Shown piece after piece: positions 36,201 to 51,200 of a DNA stretch of 64,000 nt. How positions within the stretch are numbered: the first letter of the stretch is position 1; every line of letters begins with the position of its first letter. Source of the DNA: Ptychodera flava. Its lineage: Eukaryota > Hemichordata > Enteropneusta > Ptychoderidae. The stretch lies in the NCBI RefSeq assembly GCF_041260155.1, contig NC_091941.1, forward strand, positions 25,418,247-25,482,246, read 5' to 3'. The translations under genes were made by a program, and so were the position numbers. The notes beneath the pieces were generated by a model. It was not told the origin of the DNA, did not search any database, and saw only the letters and a program-made list of their open reading frames with translations.

Positions 36201-39200
36201 AGTCATTTTGAGCATTTCTGCAAAACCATGTTTAATCTGAGTCATATTTTTAAATGAGGTAAAATTGAATCGTAGCCCAGGATGTTGTAAAAATTGATTT
36301 TATAATTGTTGACTTTACCATCTGCATCAATTTACATAACACGGCACAATTTGAAAATCAATAAATTTTTATCCACTTTAGTAGTTAAATTACATAATAC
36401 AAATACACGTAGAGCAGCATTGTACTGTATCTTTGGTGATTTTTCAGGAATTTTTTGTTTTAGGCAATTTGCTCATAATGTTAAAGTACAGTAGCATGAA
36501 TAAAGCATTTCAAAATGCTATTAGATCATCTTTTTCACCTGGAACAATGTAAATCACTTTATATTCAAAATCGAGCATTTTTTTTAAATATTCATGTGAC
36601 GTAACTCCTGTACTTGTACTAAATGCAAATTGTGATAAATAAGTGTGAGAGAAAACAGAGAGTGATCCTTTCTGTCAAAATTGCATTACTTATTCATGAA
36701 TATGAGGCAATCCATCATGTCTGACATGTCTGGGATTATAGGGTTACGGTCAAGGCTGCTGAAAAGTTCAGTTCGGGTGATGTGTACCAGCAAAGTCGTG
36801 TGTTAATCATGTAGCTGTCATCCAGGCTTGGTAATAGAAAAGTAATTGCAACAGTCGAATGGCCACATATCTTCCTTGCCATTTTGTAATGTCTCTGACA
36901 AAATGCAGGCAAGTGTCTGTTGGCGTTAGTTACGTCATACTGATTGCTTGGATGTCCTAGCTGTAACAAGTTAAACTGCTTCAGTCGCTTTTGATTTGGT
37001 GTTTAATGAGTTTGGCTACTGATTCTACACCACAGTGTATTCAAATGTTTGATTCAATTTCACCTTTGTTTTGGTGATGGCAGAAGTTCCGCGTCTGCAA
37101 AATCAGATTTCTATGGCCTCTTCATTCATGCGTAGTACAAGCAGAACCTGTGTTTAGAACACTGTTTCAGTGTTTGCTGTGCAATTCACATTTTACCAGG
37201 AGAGAAAATAAGTGCAATTCTATGTTTGGCAGCAAGTGCACGTCTTTCGTCTTTCATGGTGTTAAATTGATCTGAGGTGCAAAAGCTCAGTGAAATGCAA
37301 TTCTTCTTGATCGCTGACCCTCACATATAACCTTCAAACACTCGGCTTCTCATGAACAACCTAATGATTTGGTCCACTTCATAGCTATGTACTCCAGGGA
37401 TATTTTATGGCTGTCCTTTCAGCCTCACTGTTTGATTGCGGTGTTCTTCCACTTTCGATACTGCTGCCCCAGGGTGCTGCCCCTTGGCTGAGCGAACAAA
37501 CCAGCCCTGTCATATGGTAATATTTCGTCTTACAGTGTATGTTCAGTAATGCCATTGACCTCCAGCAGTGACATTGTACTGGTCTTGGCATTGAACATTC
37601 TGGCATGTGCTAATGAGGGGCACTGAATTTTAAGGCAAAGGCCTCAGGACATGCAATGAAAGGTCAAATGTTCACGACCCGAAGTGGTCATACAGTGTAG
37701 CTTACATTTCTCTTTGCAGATGACTCGGCCACATGGAAACAGTCGTCTGGTGATTTGCTGTACTGTAAACAATATCCATTAATTAAGGTAGATAAAAATG
37801 AGCTTTCATTGTTGTACATGAACTGATGTGCAAATTAAAGTGCATCAGTTGACCCCGTTTTATGAAAAGGTAGAGAACAATATTGTAATATATTTGCAAT
37901 ATTGATGTTATTCTCGTCCCCACTCTCAATCCATAAAAAAAAATTTGTGTGTAGTCTTCATGTACATTTGTACGGTGTAAAAATGGCAGTGTTGAAAACC
38001 CAATCTTCAGAAGTCATACTTTATTCAGATATGATATGTTAAACCAAGATCACTGTCTTCTTTGGCAGCATCACCAAATTTTTCATGAGCGTGAACATAT
38101 CATATCATTCCCTTGTACATTTACTTTGGAGAATTATTTCAGTCAAAAGTGCGACTTTCACATCCTAAGTCACCTGAAATATGCCAGAGCAGAGTTGACA
38201 ACAGTCAGTTTTATCATCGTATCAATAACCCTATCACTGACATAAACAATTGGCATACTTCTTGTCGATAAAATTTCAATATTTAAAAAAATTTCAGATA
38301 ACTCGGAGAAACTTTTTGTCATGGTGTATATATGTTCCCTAAATGTGTACGCGCATGTATGAGCAGGATGTATGCGATTTACCTCATGTCAGATCATGTG
38401 AGATACCTGTCCTTATCAAAGTTGGAGCTCAGCAGCACTTGAAGAAGCATTATTTTATCTTTAACACGGTAGAGCAATGTTGATTTTGCTGTATTAATTA
38501 TAGGGACTGAAAAGGGTAAGGGAGAAATTTTGACGCAGCACGGCTGTGAACAATAGAACCAGAAGTCACCCCACTTTCTACTCTATGACCTCACTCATAG
38601 ATTTCATTCAGAGTAAGTCTCATGAATGTCCAGCAAACACGGCGGCTTTTCAACTGTTTGCTTTGCTGATACTGTTAGGGGGAAAAAAGGGGAACTTGTA
38701 TTCCTTCATTTGAAGAAATGTAAATTTTGCAGAGAAACATTTACGTGATGTTAACTCAACTGTGCAATGATTTAATACAGCACAGGGCAGCCCAGCTCCC
38801 TGGCAAAGCCCTCATAGATACAGCCGGATTGGTGTCATCCCGCATGCACACTGCTGTGTGGCAGCTGTCTCGTGACTGAAAGGTGCATGTATGTGTATAC
38901 AAGTGTGTATACGCTGAGCTCAAGACTATATGTATAGCTCTGTAATTCACAGAAACACTGCTATGCAGTCTGTTTTGGCTTTTGTCAAAAACTGGGTGCA
39001 AGTCCTTCTGTTTTTTTGTTGTCAATTGTACAGTCTCTCCAAGATGATTTGGATTAAGGTCATAAGTACCTTAAAATGAAAGTTTAAAAGTTCTGTTCAA
39101 ATTCTACCTCTAAAAGAAAACTTGAAACATTTTCTGTCTCCAAGAATTACAAAAAGTGGGGTGACCATGCATAATATTATTATCTATGTCGCAAAAAATT

Positions 39201-42200
39201 ATAATTCTCTGTTGTTCACAGAAAACCATGTTGTGAACGTTGAGTTCATCACAAGTTTGAAAATGAATTAACACAAGCTGCAGGCCAGTGAAATACATGT
39301 ATTGTGTGATTTTGGGATGAAAATCTGTCACTTAATTGCATTTTGTCAGTGGTATGGATCAGTGTATGTACACTTTACATACTGAATCACATTGTTGCCA
39401 TAATTATTTACCGTAAGTTGTGAGTTCAATCCATGTGTAATAAAAGGTATCAAGGGAGAAGTTGATGTTTAGACTACAGAAAACTTTTCTGATGAAACTT
39501 TGATATTGTGATCCATTGTAACTAAGATGATTGTAAACTTCCCAAGAAAATGTTTGGTAATTTGCAACTGACTTGTTCACTTCTGCACATGTTACTTTCC
39601 ACCTGCTGCATCTAGGGTGTCTTCAAAGACTGGACCACAAGGTGGGGGTACGGGTTGAGACAGCTGTGTGATCAATTGAACTGGTTTTCCATTCAAAGTG
39701 GTCAACTGTGCTTCCAGTAAGCCAATCAGACTCGGCCGCTCAATGATCAGTGCACAAAAAGTTCTTTTTTTGTGGCACAGAAAATGTTTGGTATTATTAT
39801 AAATATCTGTCGTTATCAGCTCAAGATTGGCACAAAGAAATTTCCGCTGATTATGAAAGATTGTCAAGGGCTCACAAAGAGTGCATGCACTGCAGGGCAC
39901 TCTGTATGGTCATTGTGAGCATGGAGTTTGATATATTATCATTACAGCTACTGTATATGGTTTTGCTTACTTTCAGTTCGCGTTGGACTTTGATCATAGG
40001 TTGCTTGGTAATTAAAAAACCCCCTGAAAACTGGCTTATTAAATCATGAGATAATACAGTGAATGAAAATTACTGCAATTTGTAGTTCTCAGCGAAGACA
40101 GACATTGAAGATCAGTTTTTCAGATTACATGAACATGAAGATTGTGATTAGATCGGCAGTTTGAAAAAAAGGTTGATATTAATGAAATGACATCAAGTCA
40201 CATCGCAGACAAGCCGTTTCAATTGAAAGAGAATCAAAGAAGATGTAACAATAATGAAGAGAGAGGATTAGTTGATTAATTAATATTTACTTTATGAAAG
40301 TGAATAAAGGCTTGTATGTTGGATAAGAAGCCCATTGTCATTAAGGTTTCATAACCATAATTGGTTGACATCAATTTTCATTTTCATTTTCAATGCCAAA
40401 AAAGGCATTTTTCATACAATGTGCATGGCATATGCTGTTTCATTCAATTTTGTGCTTGTTTCACCATACATGTAGAATGTTTAAATAGCCTCAGTCGTGA
40501 ATAGCTCATTAGGTTTTCATTTTGTGGAAGGTTGTGGACTTTGCGGAAGAAATTGTCAGCTGATGTTCTGTTACCATGGAAACAAGCACAGGGTGCTTTG
40601 TCGGTGGTGTTTATTCAGTCTTGCTGCTCCTTGAAATCAAGTACATGTAGTCGAAAAAAAAAGGCATCACGCCAGCGGAACAACATAAACCAGCCCCAGG
40701 AGTGTACTGGATATCCATCTCCTTTTTCCACTAATGCTGATTTGCTTTTCAAAATGGTCCAGTATTTGTCTGCTGGGCAACCAAGCCCTCCGTACTGTAC
40801 CCAGGGCAAAGGCCGGAGTTGTAAATACAGTATTCACTCCGTTGCGTGTTTACAATTTCGTGAAACTGACACTCTTAAGAACTGTGGGCTCTCTGTTTGG
40901 CTTTGTAAACAAAACAGAGTTCACCAGAAACCAAAAACTTAAGTGTGAGGAACATATATACAGATATACGCAGCAAGAATTGAATAGTAAGGTGTGGGAT
41001 CATTGTAGGATAATGAAAGCCACTCAGGTTTGTCTTTCAGGAGGTCTGTACCTTCTGAACCACAAAAAAGTAGTGGTCATTGATATTGTTTGGTTTCAGT
41101 TCAGCTTGTTATACTGTGGACTTTTGTTTGGTAATTTTACGACCACATCGTAACTTGCCATAGTGTTTTCAAATGGCAATCTTTTGGTGCAGTAATACTG
41201 CCATAAAATTCAATTCTTTGATTAAATTCACCACGGTGTATACACTGCCCTGGGTAGGTTTACCCAGGGTGGCCTATCATTCTCGTCTAAATGTTCCTGT
41301 AATAATTAAACTTTAAGTAAAATATACTGCATGTCAATGAATGCATGTCTTTGATGAAATACGTCCAGTTCTTAGAGTTTTACAAATTCACTGTTCCCTT
41401 ATAAGGAAAATGTGAAATTAAAATCCTATGCATTCTAACATGAGTTTATAGTTTTTGGCTAGTTTTCATCATTTGTGGTGAAAACTGATCCTTTGAGAAA
41501 AGACATGGAGAAGGAAAAGGACGGAAAAATTCAGAGAGGGTGTATTCAGTCTTGAAACCAGGAAAAATGCTCTGGGAAGAAAAAAAGGAAGAATAGCAGC
41601 TATTGTCTGCCTGTTTTTTTGCAGGAGAGTTGATTGAAAACAGCGAAGACCTCAGAATATTTACACAGCTCTTTGGTTTCAGTGTGTTATTGAATTCTGT
41701 ACGCTCAGAAAGCGCTTTCAACATTTGCCAAAGGTACAGGTACACAAATGTCTCCCAGTTGTATGGTAGCATAGGTAAAACAAGTACATGTAACTTGATT
41801 CACTGGCAGGTGATTGGCTGTCTAGTGTCCATACCCTCCCCCTCTTTCAACTTGTCCCATTGGATTCTGGGAAACCTCATTTAAAAGGCCAAATTCTGTG
41901 TGCGTGCAGACATAGTCTGCTAAGCTACATGTAAACAGGTGGAAGAACTTTTGGCGGTCTGCACTTAGTTTGCAGGTAGGAATTGGGATTTTTTAATGGT
42001 TTCTGTATGATTGTGATTTGCGTTCTTGATTTGAGTCTTTCTGTACATGTTTGACAAACCTCAAGCTAACACGTTTTCTGCAGTTTATTCTCAATTTTGT
42101 TCATGCGTGCAAAAAAAAAAATCCTGCCACAGAAGACGAGCTGTGTTTTGCTCATCTGAAGCAGTGGGCTCAGATTGCCAGAATGGATGCCACATGTTAC

Positions 42201-45200
42201 ATTTTTGAGATGGAAAAAGAGACAGAAAAAACAGTTATTTATGGCTTTTGCAGAGTTGTTTGTCATGCATATATTGGTTTCAGGCAGGCGGTTTTGCCTC
42301 TGCAATTAAAATTCCTTGTTTTAACTTCTTTTGTCTTTAACTTCTTCAGATCATCCGCAATTTTCACCATTGTTTTACTTGTGCATAGAATTGCTGATTA
42401 TGGTCAAATCAGATCCGTTCCATCAAGCATTTACTCCGGCTTTTTCCTGCTTCCAATCTTTATTTATGAAAACCCCAGGGGTGTCAGGCTTTTCTGTGGT
42501 TTTCCCCTCCTGCAAAGCCAATCAGACTAGGAAGCGGGGCTTTTCACTTTCAATGGGTATTCACAGTGGAGGGAAAAGGGTAATTGCTTGTATGGTGTAT
42601 ATATGTGTACTATCAGCTGTGTTCATTTGGTGTGGGTCAGAGGCATAAACAGCAGCCTATTACAGGTATCTTTTGTACACAGATTTCTATGCTAGGGAAA
42701 CCCAACCCCATTCCTTGATTAGCCAATCAGGGCGCAGTACTGCCTTTGATTGGCAGCTCTGCCTTTTGCCTGAGGTCATAAGGTTAGCGTCTCTTCGTAC
42801 CAACCCAGGCCGTGTAGGCGGCAAAATAAGAATTTGAAATCTGTACAGGCGACAGTTAGGAGTGTCCATGTAGCTTCCGTAGTTGGATTTTAGGTTTTTT
42901 CATTCAGTTTGCACCCCATAGTTCTGGAAATCAACCAAACATAACTGTAAATGGTAAATCTGGACTCTGGTATGTATAGAATTTTTCATCTACTTTATTC
43001 TATTCCACTTAAGTGGCACTTTTTCTTCAGTTCTTGAGAATGACCATGGAATTTCACTTACGTGCCGAGCAATAATGGTCGGCATTGTCATTTAAAAGGA
43101 TGTTGGACTTCATGGTCAACTTCACTGGAAATGTTGAACTTTTCTCGTAAAAAATTACGTGTAGCTTTAGTATCTTTGTAGTAGATCTGTGTCGCAGGAT
43201 TGAGTGTTCAGTTTATAGTTTCAGGTTATTTTCAGACAGGATACTCCACTATTGTTGATTGGAAATTATGTAAGCTGGAGATTTATTTTTTTTGCAAGGG
43301 ACTGTGTTGTAAATGAAAAGACAACCTTTGATTGATCAGCGTGCCAAAACACGCTGTGATTGTTCAAGGTTGAGGATTTGAAAATCCTTCCCCACCCCTA
43401 TGAATTTGACAGGAATGGGAATGGCCAATTGTGTTTCACCAGTGAGTGGTTCGGCTCATGTAGGAAGGGGGGGGGGGTCATTGTGAAATCACTACTGAGC
43501 AATTGGAATGGTTTTTGCATGGTTTTGTCATTTTAGGGAGCTATCCAAACGAAAAAAAAAATTATCGACAATTTATGCTGAAAGAGCTTTTGAGTGTTAC
43601 TGAATGTTGGGTCATTTAAATTTGCAACTGAAGTTTCTGTGTATTTGATACATGTAGAAAAAACACATTGTAAGTTCGAATTCCTTGAACTCAAACTTCT
43701 AATTTGGTAAAACTTGTAGGGGCCATTGACAAGATCATTCATATCTGGTAAATTTTATACACTGTTTCATAATATTCATGGTACTGAGTCGGTGTGCGGT
43801 TCTGCCCCAGTTCATACCGTGGAATTTGAACCCAAACAGATACAGGATGAACCAATGAATGGGGAGATCTAGAGATTATTCACACGCACAGGCAAGTTAT
43901 CATGGGAAGTGTGTGTGTATCAAGTGAAAAAAGTTATCTGTTTGGAACACGTAAACTCTGATAGCATGGGCTGATATCAAGAAGGACTGAAGAGAATAAA
44001 TAATATATTGTCGGCAGTCAGTCTCTGAAGATTTCAATGCTGCTTTGCACTGCTTGTATAATTTCTATCGACATGCTTGACCAGCGCATACAGCCGACTG
44101 TGCCACCTTTAAACTCTTCTGCAAAATATAGCTCTCTTGTTAGTGGGGCTGTAAATACACTGTAGTTTGTTTACAGGTTTGTTTTGTTTGTGTTGGAGAA
44201 TAAATAGTTCACATTACTCCCAGTCCATCGGTTGTTGCATCACCCAATTGAAGGCGTCAGATTGCCTGTGTATGCAAATCATGGGTTACATGTATGTACC
44301 ATGTGTATGCAGGGGCTACCAGCTTGTTATTCTTTCATTGATAATTAATTTGGACAATTAGATGTGCTAATTAAATCAAATTACCCACTACCTGGTAATA
44401 TGTTAATGGCATTACAGTATATTATCAGTAATATCATTATCAGGCAAACTTGACCTTATTTAAGGGTGGGGAGTCTCACTGTCAGATTCCATTCACAGTA
44501 CACTTCCTGTGCAAAGTGAATTCTGTTTCAGAGGAATTCTTGTACTTTATTTGCTGGTTTATCGCTTGTGTAAAGATAAGAGAGGTTGTGCCACTGTTAT
44601 CAAGTGAAGCGAATGATAACAGTACGGAGTTTTTGATAAAAAAATTCCATTGAATCACTCAGTCAATTCATCTAATATTCCTTTACGTATGCACTTCAGT
44701 GCACTTATGTGTAACATATGCATTACTGGCTGTATAGTGAAGTCTACAAAAAGGTAATATCGGGGAAATCTAAATCCAAAATTTAATCCAATTCGTGCAA
44801 CAGAGCATGTGAAAGCTTCAAACTGGCCACATATGCTGTTTGAAATCAGTCAGTCATATTTTTTTTTAAATTTACGAAACAATGCTGGTTTCCGGTATGT
44901 AGCTTTTATGCTGGCAGCACTATTTCTAGTATTGTACTGGCAAAATACTTGGCAGTCTGTCAGTGCAATGCAAAAAATGTCACACCGTCTCCATGCTAAT
45001 ATTACAGTATCATGAACTCAAAAAAAGTACAGCTCAGCTATCAAATCTTCCTTTTTTGCCAAAGACATTTATTTTATCTTAAGAGGGAAGGGGGGGGGGG
45101 GACGCTGCTGGGGACATTTGAATGGCGGGTTACCTCCAGATCAACGAACAATTCAATTTACTATAAATACTGATGACAGTCAAAATTAAAAGTGATTGTA

Positions 45201-47942
45201 AATTCCAGACTCGAGGCTATTTGATACAAAAACATGTAGCGCATAGTTTACTGAATTGCTATCGCACTGTAATGTTAGTGCGAGCTGTTTTTGTTTCCTT
45301 TTGTTGTCAGTTTTTTCCATATGCAAATTTTTCACAAGACTGACAAGGTTTTCGTTCTATTTTTTTCCATTGCAAGTTTGTCCCTCTCTCTTGCTATTTT
45401 TTTCTCTGTTTCATGATGTGTGTTTGAAATGATAATGCAAACATTTTATGTATAAACTTGGTCAAACTACAAATTTTGTTTTAAACATTCATAAATACAG
45501 AAATACCAGGGTGTGCTGAAGGCTTCCTCCCGAGATATGCCCTTGGAGTTAGACATTTTGTTGTGTTTAAACTCCTGCAAAATATGTATTTCATATGTTT
45601 CCTTGAAAGAAGAAATGTACATAGTGATACTGGAATGGCTACAAAAAATTGCTTCATGTACTTCTCATATGCTGACTTGATCAATCTTTTTAAAGTTATG
45701 TCGATCTGTTGAAGGTAAACACTTGTATGTTTTCTTCACAAGACTTCATCTAAAATATTACTAAGTAATTCAAAACCAAACTACTCACATAGGTTGTAAA
45801 TTTAATACTACACTTTCCAAACATAGAAATCCATATATGTAGACCATTGGTAGCCATTGTAGAGACGATAGTGAACCAAATTTGATATTAAGCAGGAGAA
45901 TGTTTTGAAGTGCAAGTTCAGAGAAATGTGGATGTCCTTTCGACTATAAAATCTGGAAAAAATTCAGACTGCATCGGAAGAAAGATGATATTATTTCATT
46001 AGACTTCCATGTAACCTGACATGAATGCAGGATGTGGAAATTGTATCATATTTACGTGAATAGCATTGATAACATCTATTTGTAGCTCAACATATGACAG
46101 CAACACCGACAAAATATATTCATCTAAATATCAGTATCTTGCAGGATTTGGGCAAAGTCATTCATGGCAAATGTATTTGTGGCCAAGTCATTTGTAGCCA
46201 AGTCATTTTAATACTAGTGTGCTTCTGGTTGTATTGTATGTAGATGGGCTATTGCAATTTGCTGTTTGCTCATGGTTAGATGGTAATTGGTTGCAGGTTC
46301 CCCGTTGGGATGTGGGGTAGCAGAGGTTGGGGGAATATGAGGAACTAATTAATGTTCATATCAAAGGCCATCAACCTTTGCAACAGCCTGACACTGAAAC
46401 AGGAAGTTCTCAGACATGTGAAACTGGTGACTCGTGTTTGATGATGTATGTAAATGAGCTCATTGGTATTGCCTTCTGTAGAACCTGTGGATCTGGATGA
46501 GACAGTGTGTGACACAGACATGTTTTACAATAGCACTGCTGTACATCCCCACCAAGTGGAATGTTAAGTGACAATTGGGACATTTTAGTTTCATTGAATG
46601 TGTCGTGAATCTTGGATCCGTGTGCTTCCCCCATGAATGAATTTAAGTGGTAAATAGTCTAATTCTGATGGACGGAATCATGGCCAAAGAAATGTTATGA
46701 TCATTGAACAAAAAAAAAGATTGTACTGTCACTGTCATAAAAAGTGGCAACTCCTAGGAGAACTTTGATATGGACACCAGATTTTATGACTGAATAAATC
46801 TTTCTCATGCAAATATTCTTGAAGTGGTATTACAATGGAAAATTCTTAAAAAGTCTGATAAATAACAAAACAGGTCATATGTACACTGGTGGCAGACAAC
46901 CTCAAAGGGCCTCCATTTATGAGTTCACATTTGGTTATTGTTTCTTTGAACTATTGCCCATTGTTGGTTGGGCCAGCGCCTACTGTCACATTGGAATGCA
47001 ATTTTTTCTTGGGCCCCTACTGTGCTGATTATGCACGGTCAACATGAGAGATGCCATTTATCGGAGGGCACCCAGTTCAACCAAGCAATATGATAGCCGG
47101 GGACCACTTGAGTTCAGGAGATTTTCTCAGCATGTGTGTGGCTGAAATGGTCTCACTGTCACCATTCCATTTGCGTCATTGATAAATAATTTACATTTGT
47201 ATAATCTTAGTGGTGTATATACCCCTGGCATATTACATGAGCTGTTTTTTTTTTATCAGCAGGAAATATCTATCAGATGTTAGTTTATAGACTTCTTCAC
47301 GAAAAGGAGAGGTCCGTTCTTTGAACAGTGTGCTTAGATCATGCTGATTGTGTATAGCCCGCTTTATCTTCCGGACAGCATTCATGTACTGACCACTCTT
47401 TCTCAAAATGCAGTTTGAAATTCTTTCAACCTATGACCTCTTTAGATTGAATTCTCACTGTGAGAAAGTGAGCAAAAATTTTTGACAAATGGGCATACTA
47501 CTTACTATCTGGTAAATGTATGGAAAAGCTTAAAAATGACAGCAGCTGTAGTTTTTGAAAATACTTTTGTTATTTTTGTCGCACAAAACAAAACAAACAT
47601 ATTTTTTTTTATCATAAAGTATTAGCCTTGTCTATAGACTGCATTGTACATAATATGCAGTGTTCTTGTCTGGACTAAAGTTCAGTCTGTATCACAGCTT
47701 GACATTGGATGACACACACACAGGCTGTATTGACAAGTTAAAAAAATTACTGGTAGATATTTTGGTATGGTTTTGGGAAGCAAGGGAGAAGCTATATTTT
47801 TGACAGACAAAGCAAAACAATGCCAGAAAGACATCAAAAATTCCTGCTAACAGAGCCTTAAAAATGGAAAGTGTTACATGTTGAAGTCATGTTAAAATTC
47901 TAATTTTGACTTTCTTTCATTTTTTTCTCCCATGCCAAACAG
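33300..47942. other. Non-coding region before the KASH gene
   Basis: I find no coding exon I can support. Frames such as 42051-42530 are open but show no repeat, domain or splice pattern. A small palindrome CCTGGGTAGGTTTACCCAGG is near 41248-41267, and a doubled GCCAAGTCATTT lies near 46180-46210. Most likely long 5' intron or intergenic sequence. Confidence 0.4.
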
Positions 47943-48290
47943 ATATAGAAGATTACCAGCCCAGCAATTGATATCCTAATTTTCATCCTCTTAATTGCCT
48001 TCACTGAGATTATGCTCAAGTGGAGGACACTTGGAAAGTGGTTCAAAAACGACTCGGATAGCAACGGATTACTGACTACGATTTCTGGATCTCGCAACCA
48101 TGGCAACTACGGCAACAACTTGGTCTTCGCCACGGCGACATCGCCCAAGATTTCTGAATCACTGAAGGCCGAGAAGAAGCAGAGCGGCCAGTGCCGGGAG
48201 GAGGAGGCGACAGATGGCAGCGGCAAGCTGGTCGCGCTGCTTCAGAGTAATAAGGAGAACGTAGATGCACGCCTGCAGCAACAGTGGCTG
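47943..48290 (+). CDS. KASH gene, first coding exon with 5' untranslated part
   Basis: The acceptor TTTTTTCTCCCATGCCAAACAG ends at 47942, written here only to show the pyrimidine tract. A TAG at 47946-47948 is in frame with the ATG at 48012, so with this acceptor translation begins at MLKWRTLGKWFKND. Residues 1-93. It ends at ...QQQWL before GTGAGT at 48291. If a downstream acceptor (after CCAG at 47959 or CCCAG at 47964) is used, a hydrophobic stretch IDILIFILLIAF would be coded before the Met. Confidence 0.75.
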
Positions 48291-51200
48291 GTGAGTGCGG
48301 TTTTCGCTTTCATGATTGCTGATGGCCCTAAAATCATTTTTAAATAATGGCTTTTGATCCCCACTATAGCAGAGGGATTTAGTACCAGTTTCTTGAAGTT
48401 CTAATTTTATGTTGACCCTTTAAACGGGTACAATGGTTTGCTCTTGGCTTGAAGATCATGGTATGGGTTGCATACAACCCAAAAGGGTGGTGTGTATGAT
48501 TACATTATCAGAGGGTGTTTTCTGTGTTATGTAGACTGTAACATTTTCATTTTGTAGCAATTTTGATCTGCTTTTAACCAGACGTTGTTTGAAGTATGCA
48601 GTGTTTGCAAACAGGAAAAGCTTTGCGCATGCTCAGACTGTATCCCTCCTGGGGATATACACCCGCTGATCATGTTCGGCAGATGGGATGATTTTCAATT
48701 GAAAATGCCCTTGCTCTGTGAGAATTATTCCCAGAACCCAGAACATGCACGTATGTGATACACAAGGTTCCGAAATTTTCATCACTCTCTGATAACAGGT
48801 ATTATTATTCAGATACTCTGATGTAGATGTACTCAGTCAGGTTATATGCATATGTTATCAGAATTCCATGGAGGGTTCCACCTTTGTAGACGTGATGTAG
48901 ATGTGAAACTAACCAACTCGTAATGAACAGATAATAACAGAGATGCATCCGCCAGATGTCTTCTGAGACGTCCTGCGTCAGCAAAGGATGTGTTACGTGC
49001 AACTTCTGCAACAGTATCTGATATCTGAATCGTATCATCCAGGAACCAAGCAATTAGGAAAGGAAATCCGTTGTTGTTGTAATACTTCTTTATACAGATA
49101 AACCTAATATGGTTTTCCTTTCAACGAGACACATAATTGGTGTGTGGGTGGGTGGCAGACTTGCCTTGTCTTCACCAACATGTTAGGAAATAATGGAAAC
49201 ATTTACTTCTTATTTTCATGACCTTTTTCATATCTTTTCCATTTTCAGAATTTTATCAATGACGTTGATCAGCTCAGTGAGTGGCTTAATGATATTGTTG
49301 GCCAAGCCGAGTCCTGGAAACCAGCCACTGGAGATGTGAATAGTTTGAGAGTACACCTGGAGAGGCACCTGGTGAGTTGATAATAGATGCTGATCGGTTG
49401 ACTGATTGGTTGACCTCTTAACTTTGTGTGACTGAGGTTTTCATGAGGAGGACCCAGGTGTAAACTTTTTACGCTGAATTGTGATTGGTCAGCTTTTATT
49501 GGAGATGACACCTTGTTGTTTTCAATTTCATGGCGGATGCAGAGGATTGCAATCCACTGCATCAATGGATTATTAAAGTGCGTGCTAGGAGTTCCTGCTA
49601 AATTGATGGTTTTGTGAATGTTTTAGGTTGCTGTTGCTGCGTTATACCATTGGATGGGTCTAGAATGTTTCTAGACTTTTACAAACCCATTGCTAATTGT
49701 CCCCTTGGTGTAACCATACTATTTTCAGTTGCTTATGTCAGCTACATACAAGGCATTAGGGGGGGATAGGGACTTGGATAAGGTACATGTATGCCCATGC
49801 AGTTGTGGAACTCTGCTTTCAACAGGTTTTGTAAAACCTTTGTGACTTTCTCTCGCAACACATCAAAGACTTAAAATGCAAAACAAACCCTCCTTGTCCC
49901 AGGCGCTGACAAGGCCATGCAAATAACAACGGTGAATCTGCTTCAAACCGTACATAGACACCAGTTTGTGTTCGCCGTTATTCCCCAGAGGTTCCCTTGT
50001 AGATGCTGGCTGCTGGCCAAAATAGCTTTGTACTGAACACTACCTGTTTCCAGGTGGTCATTTGCATTGAAATGTACCCACCATGTCAGTTTCTTGAGAG
50101 ACGGTAGCCCTGCAGAATGTTTGAAATAAAAAAAATTGTTTGTCATTGTGTTTGTTAGGTGTTGGTACATATCTGGAATTGTAGCACTTTTATGCTACTT
50201 GATTGTTCGGCACACATACAGACAGATGCCAGACATAGAGCTGTAGACAGTAAAAACTTCTACAAATAACCTTATAATCTGTCTAGTCCATAGTTTCTGT
50301 TGAGTGTTTACTTCCACAACCTTTTCAAACATCAAACCACTCATTCTAGAGATGAACTAGCTGATAGTGCTGATGTCATCGCGGTATTGTGCTTGATTCC
50401 GAAGACGTAATGTTGCACATTTGAAACAATCATTCTGAGTCCGTCCTTTTGTTGCATTGCACTATAGCCCTGTCATTGCTTGAGGGCTGTCTTCTAGCGT
50501 AATTGAGGCTTGGTATACCATTAACATTGCAGTGAACTAAGTCATAATGTGGTTCCGGAACTGAGGTTAGCAAAGCATTGTCACCAGATCAGGTGTTACA
50601 CAATCAAACAAACCTGTCAATAAAATGCCAATGACACCTGTCTCCAGTTGTGAATTTTATCTCTTTTATGGCAACACTAGAGTGAAAAAACCCTAATGCC
50701 TTTTTATATAATACAGTTTACACATATGTACTCTTAACAATTTGTACAGCCACATATTTTAAATAACAGAATGAGCATTAGATCACACAGTGAATATATG
50801 CTGCTTTCAATGGAAAGTTGTTTTTTGTTTACTAGAGGGGGATGCAACAATTGTCTACTTACAGTACATACTTTACGGTTGCATCTCAATGTTTTGTTGT
50901 CATTCATGTGAATGAATTTCATATGCAGAGATAGTCTTACCCTATCTGAGGTAATATTGTATGCTCTTTCAATTTGCAATCTGAATCAACCATGAATTAA
51001 AAAAAATTCAGGGGATGGGATGGGGTGGAGGACTGTACAGCTCATTGATTCAGGGTGCACATGGTAAATCAGAGTTGACGTGAATAAGGGATTTTGTTTT
51101 ACCAGTCATTTTGAATTATTTTTTAGGTGCAAACGTTAGATATTTACGTGTGTGAATTCATGGAACTTTGCTCTGTTTCTGTAATGATTGTTTTGAATAA

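Noticed and set aside
42051-42530. Open frame containing a hydrophilic EDELCFAHLKQWAQIARMD stretch that looked spectrin-like
   Set aside because: It ends in random-looking sequence, no paired donor was found, and the 47943 exon shows no matching upstream frame.
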